DNA of 8,052 nucleotides, from assembly GCA_019746155.1 (NCBI GenBank), contig JAIESJ010000316.1, positions 1-8,052 of the forward strand, written 5' to 3'. The stretch is from Burkholderiales bacterium. GTDB taxonomy: Bacteria > Pseudomonadota > Gammaproteobacteria > Burkholderiales > SG8-41. The number at the start of each line of letters is the position of its first letter. Within the stretch, counting starts at the first letter, position 1. The notes beneath the pieces were generated by a model. That model was given only the letters and a program-made list of their open reading frames with translations. It was not told where the DNA came from and did no database searches. Shown here piece after piece: positions 1 through 6,451 of the stretch. Both the position numbers and the translations under genes were made by a program.

Positions 1-713
1 GCCAGCACCAGATCGATCCAGAAGTGGATATCGCGGTAAATGCCTTCTTGCGCGATCTGCTCCGCCAGCCACTTGCGCCCGCCCTCGAACAATTCGGGCG
101 TGTTGCCGAAGGGAATTTCGCCCATGGCATCGCTGCCGCGGATAAATTCGCGCAGCGCTCCGCTTTGCGCGCCCTGGTCCCATACCCAGCGCGACATCAG
201 CGGATATTTCACCGGATCGCTGAAATGCAACAGTTCGGCGGCGAAATCCCATGCCGCGCGCCTCACCTTGGCCGCCGCCTTGATGCTGTCGCGGCCCATG
301 CCCGCCGCGCCCGGCATGGCATCGACGAAACCCTGCATGCGCTCAGCCAGCGGCGCGCCGCCAAACAGCAGATCCCTGACCAGATCCGTCGCGCGCGCCG
401 CGCCCAACGCCTCCAGCGCCGGGAAAACACGGCGCCGCGCGGTGAAAACACGGTCAAGCAGCAACTCGAGGTCGTCCAGCGTCAGCTGCTCAAGCCGGGA
501 CCGCCCTAGCAATCCGGCGTAAGACCGTTGCTTGGCGCCAAGGCGGGCAAGATAAGCTTCGATGCCGCCATCCTGTTCGACATTCGCAAGCAGCCTGGTG
601 TAGTAAATCTGAAATAGCCCGCGGTCGAGCGCGACCGGCAGCTCCGCCGGCATGATCAGGTCGGTGACCGCTGGCAGCGCAGCGGCCTCGGGCTGTTTCC
701 TGAACCAGAGCAT
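1..713 (-). CDS. sHdr-cluster conserved hypothetical protein ('hyp'), partial at left edge
   Basis: The frame is open on the minus strand from an ATG at 713 to the window edge: 237 complete codons with no stop, so the C-terminus lies outside. Its start overlaps the hdrA stop by one base (TGATG), which implies translational coupling and a role tied to HdrA. The visible part contains no cysteine, no signal peptide and no clear membrane segment. It looks soluble, cytoplasmic and mainly helical, with charged amphipathic stretches at about residues 40-130. Distinctive segments are FSDPVKYPLMSRWVWD (about 164-179) and FGNTPELFEGGRKWL (about 202-216). The position directly after hdrA matches the uncharacterised 'hyp' gene of shdrC1-B1-A-hyp-C2-B2 clusters. 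That identification rests mostly on gene order. The function is unknown; lack of cysteine argues against an Fe-S electron carrier and fits an assembly or accessory role, which is inference. Confidence 0.8.
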   Translation of the reverse strand, partial: MLWFRKQPEAAALPAVTDLIMPAELPVALDRGLFQIYYTRLLANVEQDGGIEAYLARLGAKQRSYAGLLGRSRLEQLTLDDLELLLDRVFTARRRVFPALEALGAARATDLVRDLLFGGAPLAERMQGFVDAMPGAAGMGRDSIKAAAKVRRAAWDFAAELLHFSDPVKYPLMSRWVWDQGAQSGALREFIRGSDAMGEIPFGNTPELFEGGRKWLAEQIAQEGIYRDIHFWIDLVL

Positions 714-1762
714 CAGGCCGCTTTCTGCCCCAGGCTGTTCATGTCGCCCACCGCGCGCATCGCCATCGCCAGGCCGTGCGAAATACAGGTGTCGATGTCT
801 TCCGGAGCAAGCGCCGCGCCGCCGACATAAATGCCGCGCCGCGTGCTGGAAAAGCTGCTGGTGTAATGCTCGCCGCGATCCAGGAAACCGTGTTTTTCGA
901 GTCCAACGCCGAATACTTTCGCGATTTCCGGATTGTCGAGATTCGGGTCCATGCCGATCGCGTGCACCACGAGATCCATCGGAATCACGATCGGGCGCTT
1001 GACCAGGGTATCCTCGCCCTTGACCAGCAGCCGCTTGTCCGGGCCCTGCGTCACTTCGGCGATGCGCGCCTTCACGAACTTGGTGCGGAATTCCTCCTGC
1101 GCCCGCCAGTAATACTTGTCCTCGTACAGCCCGAAGGTGCGGATGTCCATGTAATAGATGAACACGTCGGTCTTGGGCGAGAGCTCCTTGATCTCCATCG
1201 CCAGATTGGTCGACACCGTGCAGCAGATTTTCGAGCACCACTCGCGCCCGATCTGGCGGTCGCGCGAGCCGACGCACAACAGGATGCACACCCGCTCCGG
1301 CACCCGCCCGTCCGACGGACAGGCGATCTTGCCAGCGACCACCATCTGTTCGACCTGGGTGGTGGTCACGACATCCTCGTAGGTGCCGAAACCCCACTCG
1401 GGCTTGTTGATGGAATCGAAGTGCGTGAAGCCGGTGCCGAGAATGATCGCCCCGGCATTGACGCTCTGGCCGTTGGACAGCGTGGCGGTGAAATTGCCGA
1501 AGTCGCCGTCGACCCGGGTGACTTTCGTGCCCTTGTGTATCGTGATCCGCGCGTCGTCCTCGACGCGCTTGACCATGCGGCCGATCGCATCCTTCGCCCA
1601 CTCGCCTGAAGGCACGAGTTTGGCGTAGCCCGAGATGATAGGCGCGCCGCCCAGCTTGTTCTCCTTCTCGACCAGCACCACTTTCCTGCCGGTCGAGGCC
1701 ACGCCCGCCGCAGCCGACAGGCCGGTCGGACCGGCGCCGACCACCAATACCGTATCACTCAT
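713..1762 (-). CDS. hdrA: sHdrA, FAD / Fe-S flavoprotein subunit of the sulfur-oxidising heterodisulfide-reductase-like complex
   Basis: A 349-residue cytoplasmic flavoprotein, thought to be the core of the sHdr complex that oxidises protein-bound sulfane sulfur to sulfite. The N-terminal dinucleotide fold begins with VLVVGAGPTGLSAAAG (GxGxxG at G9, G11, G14) and an acidic end of strand two (VLVEKE, about 29-34). A GTG near residue 109 and the C-terminal GIYVGGAALAPEDIDTCISH (about 310-329) complete the FAD fold. The HdrA-type cysteine block is CxxxC (C159, C163) followed by CSKICC (C176, C180, C181), with C148 and C326 elsewhere; this fits one [4Fe-4S] cluster. It is much shorter than methanogen HdrA and lacks extra ferredoxin domains, as expected for the sulfur-oxidiser type. 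I chose ATG 1762 because the fold starts there and AAGG lies 8 nt upstream. The frame stays open further upstream to 2104, but that part runs over hdrB1 and is not coding. The downstream gene overlaps the stop. Confidence 0.95.
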   Translation of the reverse strand: MSDTVLVVGAGPTGLSAAAGVASTGRKVVLVEKENKLGGAPIISGYAKLVPSGEWAKDAIGRMVKRVEDDARITIHKGTKVTRVDGDFGNFTATLSNGQSVNAGAIILGTGFTHFDSINKPEWGFGTYEDVVTTTQVEQMVVAGKIACPSDGRVPERVCILLCVGSRDRQIGREWCSKICCTVSTNLAMEIKELSPKTDVFIYYMDIRTFGLYEDKYYWRAQEEFRTKFVKARIAEVTQGPDKRLLVKGEDTLVKRPIVIPMDLVVHAIGMDPNLDNPEIAKVFGVGLEKHGFLDRGEHYTSSFSSTRRGIYVGGAALAPEDIDTCISHGLAMAMRAVGDMNSLGQKAA

Positions 1763-1787
1763 CTTGAAAACCTTTATGAAACCGCCG

Positions 1788-1847
1788 ATTAACGCAGATA
1801 AACGCGGATTGGAAACCCGACCTCCTTGGCGTTCATCTGCGGCTAAT
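1788..1847. repeat. Imperfect inverted repeat in the hdrB1-hdrA gap (REP/BIME-like)
   Basis: The two arms, 1788-1805 and 1829-1847, are near-complementary. Read on one strand, both give GCGTTYATCTGCG followed by a TAAT-containing tail, with one substitution and a small indel. The loop is 23 nt. The left arm also carries a tandem ten-base unit (AACGCAGAT / AACGCGGAT). The right arm ends just before the hdrB1 TAA stop, so the element fills the gap between the two genes. The minus-strand loop contains AAGGAGG, a perfect ribosome-binding core with no start codon at a usable distance. The hairpin could protect the upstream mRNA or set the HdrB1:HdrA ratio. I recall ATCTGCGTT-type intergenic repeats in other proteobacteria, but copy number here is untested. 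Confidence 0.65.
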
Positions 1848-1848
1848 T

Positions 1849-3189
1849 TTATCTGGAGATCGCCAGCGCCGGATCGTACAGATACTCGATCCTTCCGGCC
1901 TCGACTTCTTTCAGGTAGGCCTCGAAATTCTTTTTCGACTCCGTCCAGGAAATCCCCATTTTCTCCACCACTTCCTCGCACGGGCTGGCGTGCCACTGCA
2001 GCTGCGCGATCTTGAACGGGTCCGCCCCGCAGGCGAGCGCGGCGAACTGGATGTCGGCCATGATGGGCACCGAATAGTTCTGCTGGTGCGCCTTGCCGAT
2101 CCACTGGTTCTTGTCCATGGTGGTGATGCAGCCGGTGTCGATGCCGAGCATCACGTCGGCGTTGGCCTCCTCGCGCGCGACCTTGATCTTGCGGTCAATG
2201 GTGAAGGAGCGCGTGAATTCGCGCTCGGAAATGATGTGGCGGAAGCCGAACCCGCAGCAGTCGTACCAGGTTGAGTAGTCGATCACCTGCGCGCCCAGCG
2301 CCTGCGCCACCGAAGTCCCGACCGCGGTGCGGTTGCCGCCCAGCACGGTCGGATCATAGATCGCGTCTTCGTGCACCATCTTGTAGTAATGGCACGCGGT
2401 ATGCACCGTGACCCGGATGTTGGAAACATCGATTTTCTGCAGCTCGGAAGCAATGCGGTTGCGCATCACGTGCACCCACTCCGAGTAATGCACGATTTCT
2501 TCCGGGATCACCAGTTTGCCGTCGACCAGGCGCCCGAGCTTGGCCAGGATTTTCCTGACCTTCTCGCGCAATTCGGCCGACTCGATCAGGTACTTGCGCA
2601 CTTCCTTGTAGTTGCCGTAGGACGTGCCGCAGTGAACCAGCGGATAGAAGTGTCCGATGTCATGCCCGTGCTGTTTGCCCGAGACATAGGCCTGATGGAA
2701 ATTGCGCAGGAACACCGCGGCGAGCGACTCGAGATTGCCGATGCCCGAGCCGTGGTAATTCCACGCCGTGCACGATGTCTGGTCGGTTTCGTCCAGATAG
2801 TCCCTGCCCGGAACCATGCCGAGCTTGTTCATGGTCCACAGCAGCGCGGTGGGATAGCCGGGAATGTTGCCGCACTGGCCGCACGATTTGTGGTGCCACA
2901 GCTGCATGGTGGGGATTTTCTTGTTCCAGCCGAACAGCGTCTGCACGTTGACCGGCTGGTGCGCGTCGGAGATACGATGGACGATGATCTCGCCTTCCTT
3001 TTCCAGCTCCCACATGTGCTCGCGCACGTCGTCCATGCGCTCGCTCAGGTCGAGGGTGCGTCGGTCGACGTGTTTGCGCACCCACTCCGTGGCCTTCGCC
3101 GCTTCTTCGGGCGCGAGGTTCGTAGGCTGAAAAAAAGAACCGTGGCCGGCGATACCGGTGCCGTCGCTGGGATACTGTTGGATCGTCAT
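1849..3189 (-). CDS. hdrB1: sHdrB1, heterodisulfide-reductase subunit B-like protein with degenerate CCG motifs
   Basis: A 446-residue cytoplasmic subunit of the sHdr complex, likely the sulfur-handling or electron-transferring CCG-domain partner of HdrC1. The C-terminal CCG motif is C266, then CC at 311-312 (DCCGFGF), then C354 in GCITTMD. The last cysteine of the usual CxxC is threonine (T357). The N-terminal motif is weaker. C103 and C106 lie in SCGQCGNIPGYP; C140 has threonine where the second C of CC is expected; C187 sits in HCGTSYG with serine in place of the final cysteine. Ordinary HdrB has five cysteines per motif. The protein is longer than methanogen HdrB because of a roughly 95-residue N-terminal extension rich in charged residues. 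The start at 3189 is set by GGAGGAG 5 nt upstream; a longer frame to 3213 lies on top of that site. hdrC1 ends 20 nt upstream. Confidence 0.93.
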   Translation of the reverse strand: MTIQQYPSDGTGIAGHGSFFQPTNLAPEEAAKATEWVRKHVDRRTLDLSERMDDVREHMWELEKEGEIIVHRISDAHQPVNVQTLFGWNKKIPTMQLWHHKSCGQCGNIPGYPTALLWTMNKLGMVPGRDYLDETDQTSCTAWNYHGSGIGNLESLAAVFLRNFHQAYVSGKQHGHDIGHFYPLVHCGTSYGNYKEVRKYLIESAELREKVRKILAKLGRLVDGKLVIPEEIVHYSEWVHVMRNRIASELQKIDVSNIRVTVHTACHYYKMVHEDAIYDPTVLGGNRTAVGTSVAQALGAQVIDYSTWYDCCGFGFRHIISEREFTRSFTIDRKIKVAREEANADVMLGIDTGCITTMDKNQWIGKAHQQNYSVPIMADIQFAALACGADPFKIAQLQWHASPCEEVVEKMGISWTESKKNFEAYLKEVEAGRIEYLYDPALAISR

Positions 3190-3194
3190 GGTGA

Positions 3195-3201
3195 CTCCTC
3201 C
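3195..3201 (-). promoter_or_regulatory. Strong ribosome binding site of hdrB1
   Basis: GGAGGAG on the minus strand, 5 nt before ATG 3189. It decides the hdrB1 start over the in-frame upstream start at 3213, which leaves it no room. Confidence 0.8.
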
Positions 3202-3209
3202 GGATGAAC

Positions 3210-3899
3210 TCAATCGTCCTTGTTTGCCTGCTCTTCGAGCAGTTCCTCGTACTCTTCGCGTTTTTCCTCGATGAAGTCCTGGATGACGTCGTACAGGTTC
3301 TCGTCCATTATCTCCAGGGACTTCAGCACCCCCGTCATTTCCCAGATGGTGTACATCTCGACGGAGGTCTTAAGCGAAACTTCCCACGCAGTGTCCGTCG
3401 TCTGCAGCGTGCGCACCGGGATCGCTTTGCGCAGCGTTTTGAGGTTGCCTTCCACTTTCTGGATATTGGGGCCCCAATCTGGAAAGTGATCGGGCTGGAT
3501 CATGTCGGGCGAGAGCTGGTTGCCGGTGGTGATGAGCTTGAGCATCACGCGCCCGAACGGCCGCAGCACATCCTTCGCCGACTGCAACCCATGCTTGATC
3601 GCGACTTCGCGCATGATCGCCACCAGGCCGCCCGGCGAGTTCTTGAACGGGCAGCGCGCGGCGCAAGTCATGCACTGGGCGCACGCCCAGATCTTCTCCT
3701 GCATCGCGTCGTAGATCTGCTCGACGTTCTCGGTCCACAGCAACTGCACGATCTCGCGCGGACTGTAGTCGTAGAAATGCGCCGACGGACAGGTCGCGGT
3801 GCAGATGCCGCAGTTCAAGCACCCGTTCAGTTCATGGTCATAGCGGAGATCGCTCTTGATGTCCTCGAAGATCTCCCGCATTTCCGCGTAAGTCGCCAT
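3210..3899 (-). CDS. hdrC1: sHdrC1, heterodisulfide-reductase subunit C-like iron-sulfur protein
   Basis: A 229-residue ferredoxin-like electron-transfer subunit of the cytoplasmic sHdr complex. Two complete CxxCxxCxxxCP motifs are visible: C27, C30, C33, C37 (GCLNCGICTATCP) and C73, C76, C79, C83 (ACAQCMTCAARCP). Together these bind two [4Fe-4S] clusters, the standard HdrC arrangement. A C-terminal region of about 145 residues follows, ending in a very acidic helix (EEKREEYEELLEEQ, about 211-224). The length is typical of sHdrC1. The ATG at 3899 starts a sensible protein (MATYAEMREIF), but its upstream sequence has only a weak purine match, so translation may depend on coupling to tusA, 29 nt upstream. 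The frame stays open upstream to 4118, over tusA, and that part is not coding. It transfers electrons between HdrB1 and HdrA by family analogy. Confidence 0.94.
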   Translation of the reverse strand: MATYAEMREIFEDIKSDLRYDHELNGCLNCGICTATCPSAHFYDYSPREIVQLLWTENVEQIYDAMQEKIWACAQCMTCAARCPFKNSPGGLVAIMREVAIKHGLQSAKDVLRPFGRVMLKLITTGNQLSPDMIQPDHFPDWGPNIQKVEGNLKTLRKAIPVRTLQTTDTAWEVSLKTSVEMYTIWEMTGVLKSLEIMDENLYDVIQDFIEEKREEYEELLEEQANKDD

Positions 3900-3928
3900 G
3901 TTTTGGCTTTGGCCGGTCTGCCGTTGCG

Positions 3929-4156
3929 TTATTTCTTTTTCATGAAAAAAATGAATTCGCCGTTGGCCGCGTTGGACGACAGCAATTCGTTGCCGGTCTG
4001 CTTGGAGAACGCCTGGAAATCCTTCACCGAGCCGGGATCGGTGGCCACGATCTTGAGCACCTGGCCGACAGTCATATCGGTCAGCGCCTTTTTGGTTCTC
4101 AGGATGGGAAGCGGGCAATTCAGGCCTCGCGCGTCTAATTCCTTGTCAAACTGCAT
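3929..4156 (-). CDS. tusA: TusA family sulfur-carrier protein
   Basis: A 75-residue cytoplasmic sulfur carrier. The diagnostic motif is ARGLNCPLPILRTKKAL: the persulfide-carrying C14 sits in CPLP near the N-terminus. Then comes the usual beta-alpha core with VGQVLKIVATDPGSVKDF (about 29-46). The C-terminus ends FFMKKK. In sulfur oxidisers of this kind, TusA takes sulfane sulfur from rhodanese or DsrE-type proteins and passes it towards the sHdr/LbpA system; in other bacteria TusA also serves tRNA thiolation. Being first gene of an hdr operon points strongly to the oxidative role. I chose ATG 4156 because GAGGT lies 4 nt upstream. A TTG start at 4186 gives ten extra residues but has no binding site and would fall almost at the predicted transcript start. 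Confidence 0.95.
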   Translation of the reverse strand: MQFDKELDARGLNCPLPILRTKKALTDMTVGQVLKIVATDPGSVKDFQAFSKQTGNELLSSNAANGEFIFFMKKK

Positions 4157-4195
4157 GGATACCTCGCTGGGTAGATTAGTTTTCAATTAAACTCT

Positions 4196-4224
4196 AATAT
4201 ACGGTGAATCGGCTTGAGTCGCAA
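4196..4224 (-). promoter_or_regulatory. Predicted sigma70-like promoter of the tusA-hdr operon
   Basis: On the minus strand TTGCGA (4219-4224) is followed after exactly 17 nt by TATATT (4196-4201). Transcription would begin near 4189 and leave a leader of about 33 nt before tusA ATG 4156. The -35 matches four of six consensus bases and the -10 five of six. This is the only good promoter I see for the hdr genes, which are closely packed from here on. It is a prediction from sequence. Confidence 0.6.
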
Positions 4225-4245
4225 GGCGTTTCGCCAGCCGGCTCC

Positions 4246-4263
4246 GCGACCTTTTCAGGTCGC
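4246..4263. promoter_or_regulatory. Perfect 7-bp dyad upstream of the tusA promoter (possible operator)
   Basis: GCGACCT and AGGTCGC flank a TTTC spacer, forming a perfect inverted repeat. It has no T-run on either strand, so it does not look like a terminator. It lies about 57-74 bases upstream of the predicted tusA transcript start, a position typical for an activator or a distal repressor site. It also lies between two divergent genes. No regulator gene is visible in the window, so the binding partner is unknown. Confidence 0.35.
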
Positions 4264-4346
4264 AGTAAGATTTCAACAGCCAATGCGAAAGCCGCGATGC
4301 AGAAACCCCAATCTGATTATAAACGCATACGGGGTGAGCGGCGGCA

Positions 4347-4398
4347 CTAAAATGTATACTATTAACTTATTGATTTTAAATATTTTTTCATATCTAGG
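4347..4398 (+). promoter_or_regulatory. AT-rich candidate promoter region for the gene at 4452
   Basis: This stretch is strikingly AT-rich in an otherwise GC-rich window. TATACT (4355-4360) is a one-mismatch -10 box but has no good -35 at the usual distance. TTGATT (4370-4375) with TATCTA (4391-4396) is an alternative with a short 15-nt spacer. Further along, GCGCT-TG-AGCGC (4401-4412) is a small palindrome. The exact promoter cannot be fixed. The rest of the divergent gap (4225-4346) holds the dyad at 4246-4263 and no convincing gene. Confidence 0.35.
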
Positions 4399-4451
4399 GC
4401 GCGCTTGAGCGCACAAGACTCGCAGCGTGCGGAAAACTTTTTGGAAAATCC

Positions 4452-4757
4452 ATGGACAAGAACCACTTCAAACCCGACACCCGTTACACGATCACCTGGC
4501 GTGGTCCGGACGGCAAAGCGCAGCCGGCGAATATCTACGTCTATCGTGTCTTCGACAACTTCCTGGTAACCCGCTGGACCGGCGCCGACGGGCTGCTGCG
4601 CAAAATCACTTATCCCGAAATACTCAGGATCGTTTCGGTAAAGGAAGTGGGGGCAAACGAGCGTTACTGTGTGCCGGCGCAGCTGTTGGACGAGAAAACA
4701 TGGCGTGACCGCGTGGTCATGGTGCACTATTCGAGTTCACCCCGGCTCGGGAAATAA
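4452..4757 (+). CDS. Small hypothetical protein, 101 residues
   Basis: I do not recognise this protein. It reads MDKNHFKPDTRYTITWRGPD at the start, with no signal peptide and no membrane segment, so it is probably cytoplasmic. The pattern of alternating hydrophobic residues (YTITWRG, NIYVYRVFDNFLVTRWTG, LLRKITYPEILRIVSV, RDRVVMVHYSSSP) suggests a small all-beta or SH3-like barrel. Aromatic residues are frequent, and there is a single cysteine (C74, RYCVP). Codon use resembles the neighbours, and the frame is the only sensible one here. The ribosome-binding match is weak (GGA about 7 nt upstream of the ATG). It is transcribed divergently from the tusA-hdr operon and alone on this strand before convergent bepA. 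A link to sulfur metabolism is possible from position alone. A GC hairpin follows the stop. Confidence 0.75.
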   Translation: MDKNHFKPDTRYTITWRGPDGKAQPANIYVYRVFDNFLVTRWTGADGLLRKITYPEILRIVSVKEVGANERYCVPAQLLDEKTWRDRVVMVHYSSSPRLGK

Positions 4758-4764
4758 AATCCTC

Positions 4765-4780
4765 CGCAGCTTCCGCTGCG
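4765..4780 (+). terminator. GC-rich hairpin after the 4452 gene (possible weak terminator)
   Basis: CGCAGC and GCTGCG form a perfect 6-bp stem with a TTCC loop, starting 7 nt after the TAA at 4755-4757. No T-run follows, so if it ends transcription it is not a classical intrinsic terminator. Confidence 0.3.
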
Positions 4781-4957
4781 CGCCGGGGCGCTGATTCGCG
4801 ACCCGGCAGTCCCGGAACGGGTCGACAGCCTCATGGACCTCGCTCGCCGCGCACGGTATTGTCACGTTTGGCAATGCCGTGCATGATCTCGGCACGGGCG
4901 GCATCATCCCACTGATCGGCGCATGCGGCATCGCAGGGCTGGTCTACACCTTGCTTT

Positions 4958-4971
4958 AACCGCCGGCGGTT
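4958..4971. terminator. 14-bp perfect palindrome at the bepA stop (possible weak bidirectional terminator)
   Basis: AACCGCCGGCGGTT is fully self-complementary and overlaps the first base of the bepA stop triplet. It could fold as a 5-bp stem with a CCGG loop. It sits where convergent transcripts meet, but there is no T-run on either side, so the terminator role is only suggested. Confidence 0.3.
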
Positions 4972-6407
4972 CAGCGCTTGCCCGCTTCCTTGCGCAATTC
5001 GTCGTGTTGCCGGCGCAGTTCCCTGAGCCGCGCCTCGGTCGCAGAGAGCTGGTAGAAATCGCCGTCGCCGCTTTTCAACGCGATCTGCAGTTGCTCGACC
5101 GCAGCGGGAATATTGCCCATCCGGGCATAAGCCTCCCCCTGGGCGCGGTGCTGGGAAAGCCGCTTGTCGAGCATGGCGTAGCTGCGCGCCTGCAGCAGAT
5201 AGAGCCGGTAATCCTCGGTGATCGCCTGCAGACGGCCCTCGACCAGCTTCAGCGCCAATTGGGGCTGGCGGTTCTGCAGCAGCGCATCAGCGTAGTCGTA
5301 GACCAGCGCGCGATAATTGGGATAGGTCTTGAGCGCCTCGCGATAGCAGGCGAAAGCGGCCTCGGTTTCCCCTGCCGCAACCTTCACTTTGCACGCCAGC
5401 GTATCGATGATGGGGCTGGCAAGGCCAAGCTTGCGCAACGCTTCGAGTTCTTTCTTGGCGCGCGCGTAGTCCTTGGTTCTCAGCAGGCTGACGACCAGGC
5501 CGTAGCGGCTCGCCGCTTCGCTGAGGAACTTGCGCTCGCCGAGGCTTTGCTCGAAAAACTCCAGGACTTCGCGCGGCGAACCGGAACCGGCCTTGAGCTT
5601 GGCGCGAATCAATTGAAATTCCAGGCTGTCGGGAACCTGGCGGTAAGGCAGCTCCTGGACGCGGTTCTGGACATCGGCAAGGCGCTCGAACGTGAGCGGG
5701 TGGGTCCGCAGATAGGAAGGCGCCCCGCCCTCGTAGAGTCGTGTCGCGCGCTGCAGACGCTCGAAAAACGTCGGCATCGCGTGCGGGTCATAGCCCGACT
5801 TCTCCAGGATCTGCAGCCCGATGCGATCGGCTTCGCGCTCGTTATCGCGCGTAAAGTTAAGCTGGCTCTGGACCGCCGCCGCCTGCCCGAATGCGGTGGC
5901 CGCCCCCGCCACGTCGGAATTGGAGCGCGCGGCGAGAATCGCCACCGCCAGCGCCGCAAGCGACATGAGCTGACTCTGCTTCTGCTGGGCCAGGAGGCGT
6001 GCGATGTGGTGCTGGGTGACGTGCGCGATCTCGTGCGCGAGCACGCTCGCCACTTCGGACTCGCTCTGTGCCGACAGGATGAGGCCGGTATTGACGCCGA
6101 TGAAGCCTCCCGGCAACGCGAAGGCATTGATCTGGTTATCCCGGATCAGGAAGAATTCGAAGTTCTGGCGCGTATCGGCGCCGCGTGTGACCAGCCGGTT
6201 GCCGAGACTATTGACGTAATCGGCGGCTTCCGCATCGTCGTAATAGCTGGGGTCGGCGCGGATTTCGCGCATGATGCTCTCGCCGAGCCGGCGTTCCTGC
6301 AACGGCGAGAAACCGGCCTGCGACACCTCGCCGAGATCAGGCAGGCCTTCCGCGAGCACCGCGGGAACAGCCAGTACTATCAGTGCAAACAGGTAACGTA
6401 AGCGCAT
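4971..6407 (-). CDS. bepA: BepA/YfgC-like periplasmic M48 metallopeptidase with TPR region
   Basis: A 478-residue zinc metallopeptidase that, in its family, degrades or helps assemble outer-membrane beta-barrel proteins such as LptD in the periplasm. A short signal peptide is visible (MRLRYLFALIVLAVPAVLA, likely cleaved before E20). The zinc site is HEIAH (H125, E126, H129) plus E190 in NEREADRIG, at the same spacing as E. coli BepA H136-E201. H236 in LRTHPLTF corresponds to the autoinhibitory histidine region described for E. coli. From about residue 255 the protein is helical with TPR-like repeats (for example YRALVYDYADALLQNRQPQL and YARMGNIPAAVEQLQIALK). The length is near that of E. coli BepA. 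The start has no clear ribosome-binding site, but the signal peptide begins there. It is divergent from moaC with 44 nt between. It probably has no direct role in sulfur oxidation. Confidence 0.93.
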   Translation of the reverse strand: MRLRYLFALIVLAVPAVLAEGLPDLGEVSQAGFSPLQERRLGESIMREIRADPSYYDDAEAADYVNSLGNRLVTRGADTRQNFEFFLIRDNQINAFALPGGFIGVNTGLILSAQSESEVASVLAHEIAHVTQHHIARLLAQQKQSQLMSLAALAVAILAARSNSDVAGAATAFGQAAAVQSQLNFTRDNEREADRIGLQILEKSGYDPHAMPTFFERLQRATRLYEGGAPSYLRTHPLTFERLADVQNRVQELPYRQVPDSLEFQLIRAKLKAGSGSPREVLEFFEQSLGERKFLSEAASRYGLVVSLLRTKDYARAKKELEALRKLGLASPIIDTLACKVKVAAGETEAAFACYREALKTYPNYRALVYDYADALLQNRQPQLALKLVEGRLQAITEDYRLYLLQARSYAMLDKRLSQHRAQGEAYARMGNIPAAVEQLQIALKSGDGDFYQLSATEARLRELRRQHDELRKEAGKR

Positions 6408-6409
6408 AG

Positions 6410-6418
6410 TGCTATGAT
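6410..6418 (+). promoter_or_regulatory. Extended -10 promoter candidate for moaC
   Basis: TGCTATGAT matches the extended -10 form TGnTATnAT. Transcription would begin near 6425. No clear -35 lies in the overlapping start of bepA, which is tolerable for this promoter type. The whole bepA-moaC gap is only 44 nt, so both promoters must share it or reach into the genes. Confidence 0.45.
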
Positions 6419-6451
6419 AATTCGGGTCTTCAGGAGTTCCTAATTACATCA

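Noticed and set aside
24..522. Two overlapping plus-strand frames of about 160 codons
   Set aside because: Both lie opposite the hyp gene, which continues in frame from the hdrA stop to the window edge; their products look like random GC-rich translation.
776..1609. 277-codon plus-strand frame opposite hdrA
   Set aside because: hdrA on the other strand has clear FAD and cysteine motifs; this frame has no recognisable domain or ribosome-binding site.
1763..2104. Upstream extension of the hdrA frame by 114 codons
   Set aside because: It covers the inverted repeat and the 3' end of hdrB1 in another frame. The HdrA fold starts at ATG 1762 with a ribosome-binding core just before it.
2371..3207. 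278-codon plus-strand frame opposite hdrB1
   Set aside because: Antisense shadow of hdrB1, whose CCG motifs are clear; no motif of its own.
4923..6401. 492-codon plus-strand open frame opposite bepA
   Set aside because: It mirrors bepA, which has a signal peptide, HEIAH zinc site and TPR region. The antisense frame gives low-complexity Arg/Ala/Leu-rich sequence with no motif; long antisense frames are common in GC-rich genes.
6443..6451. ATT codon at 6443 as moaC start, since AGGAG is 6 nt before it
   Set aside because: ATT starts are very rare, and ATG 6452 gives a normal MoaC N-terminus despite the longer 15-nt spacing.
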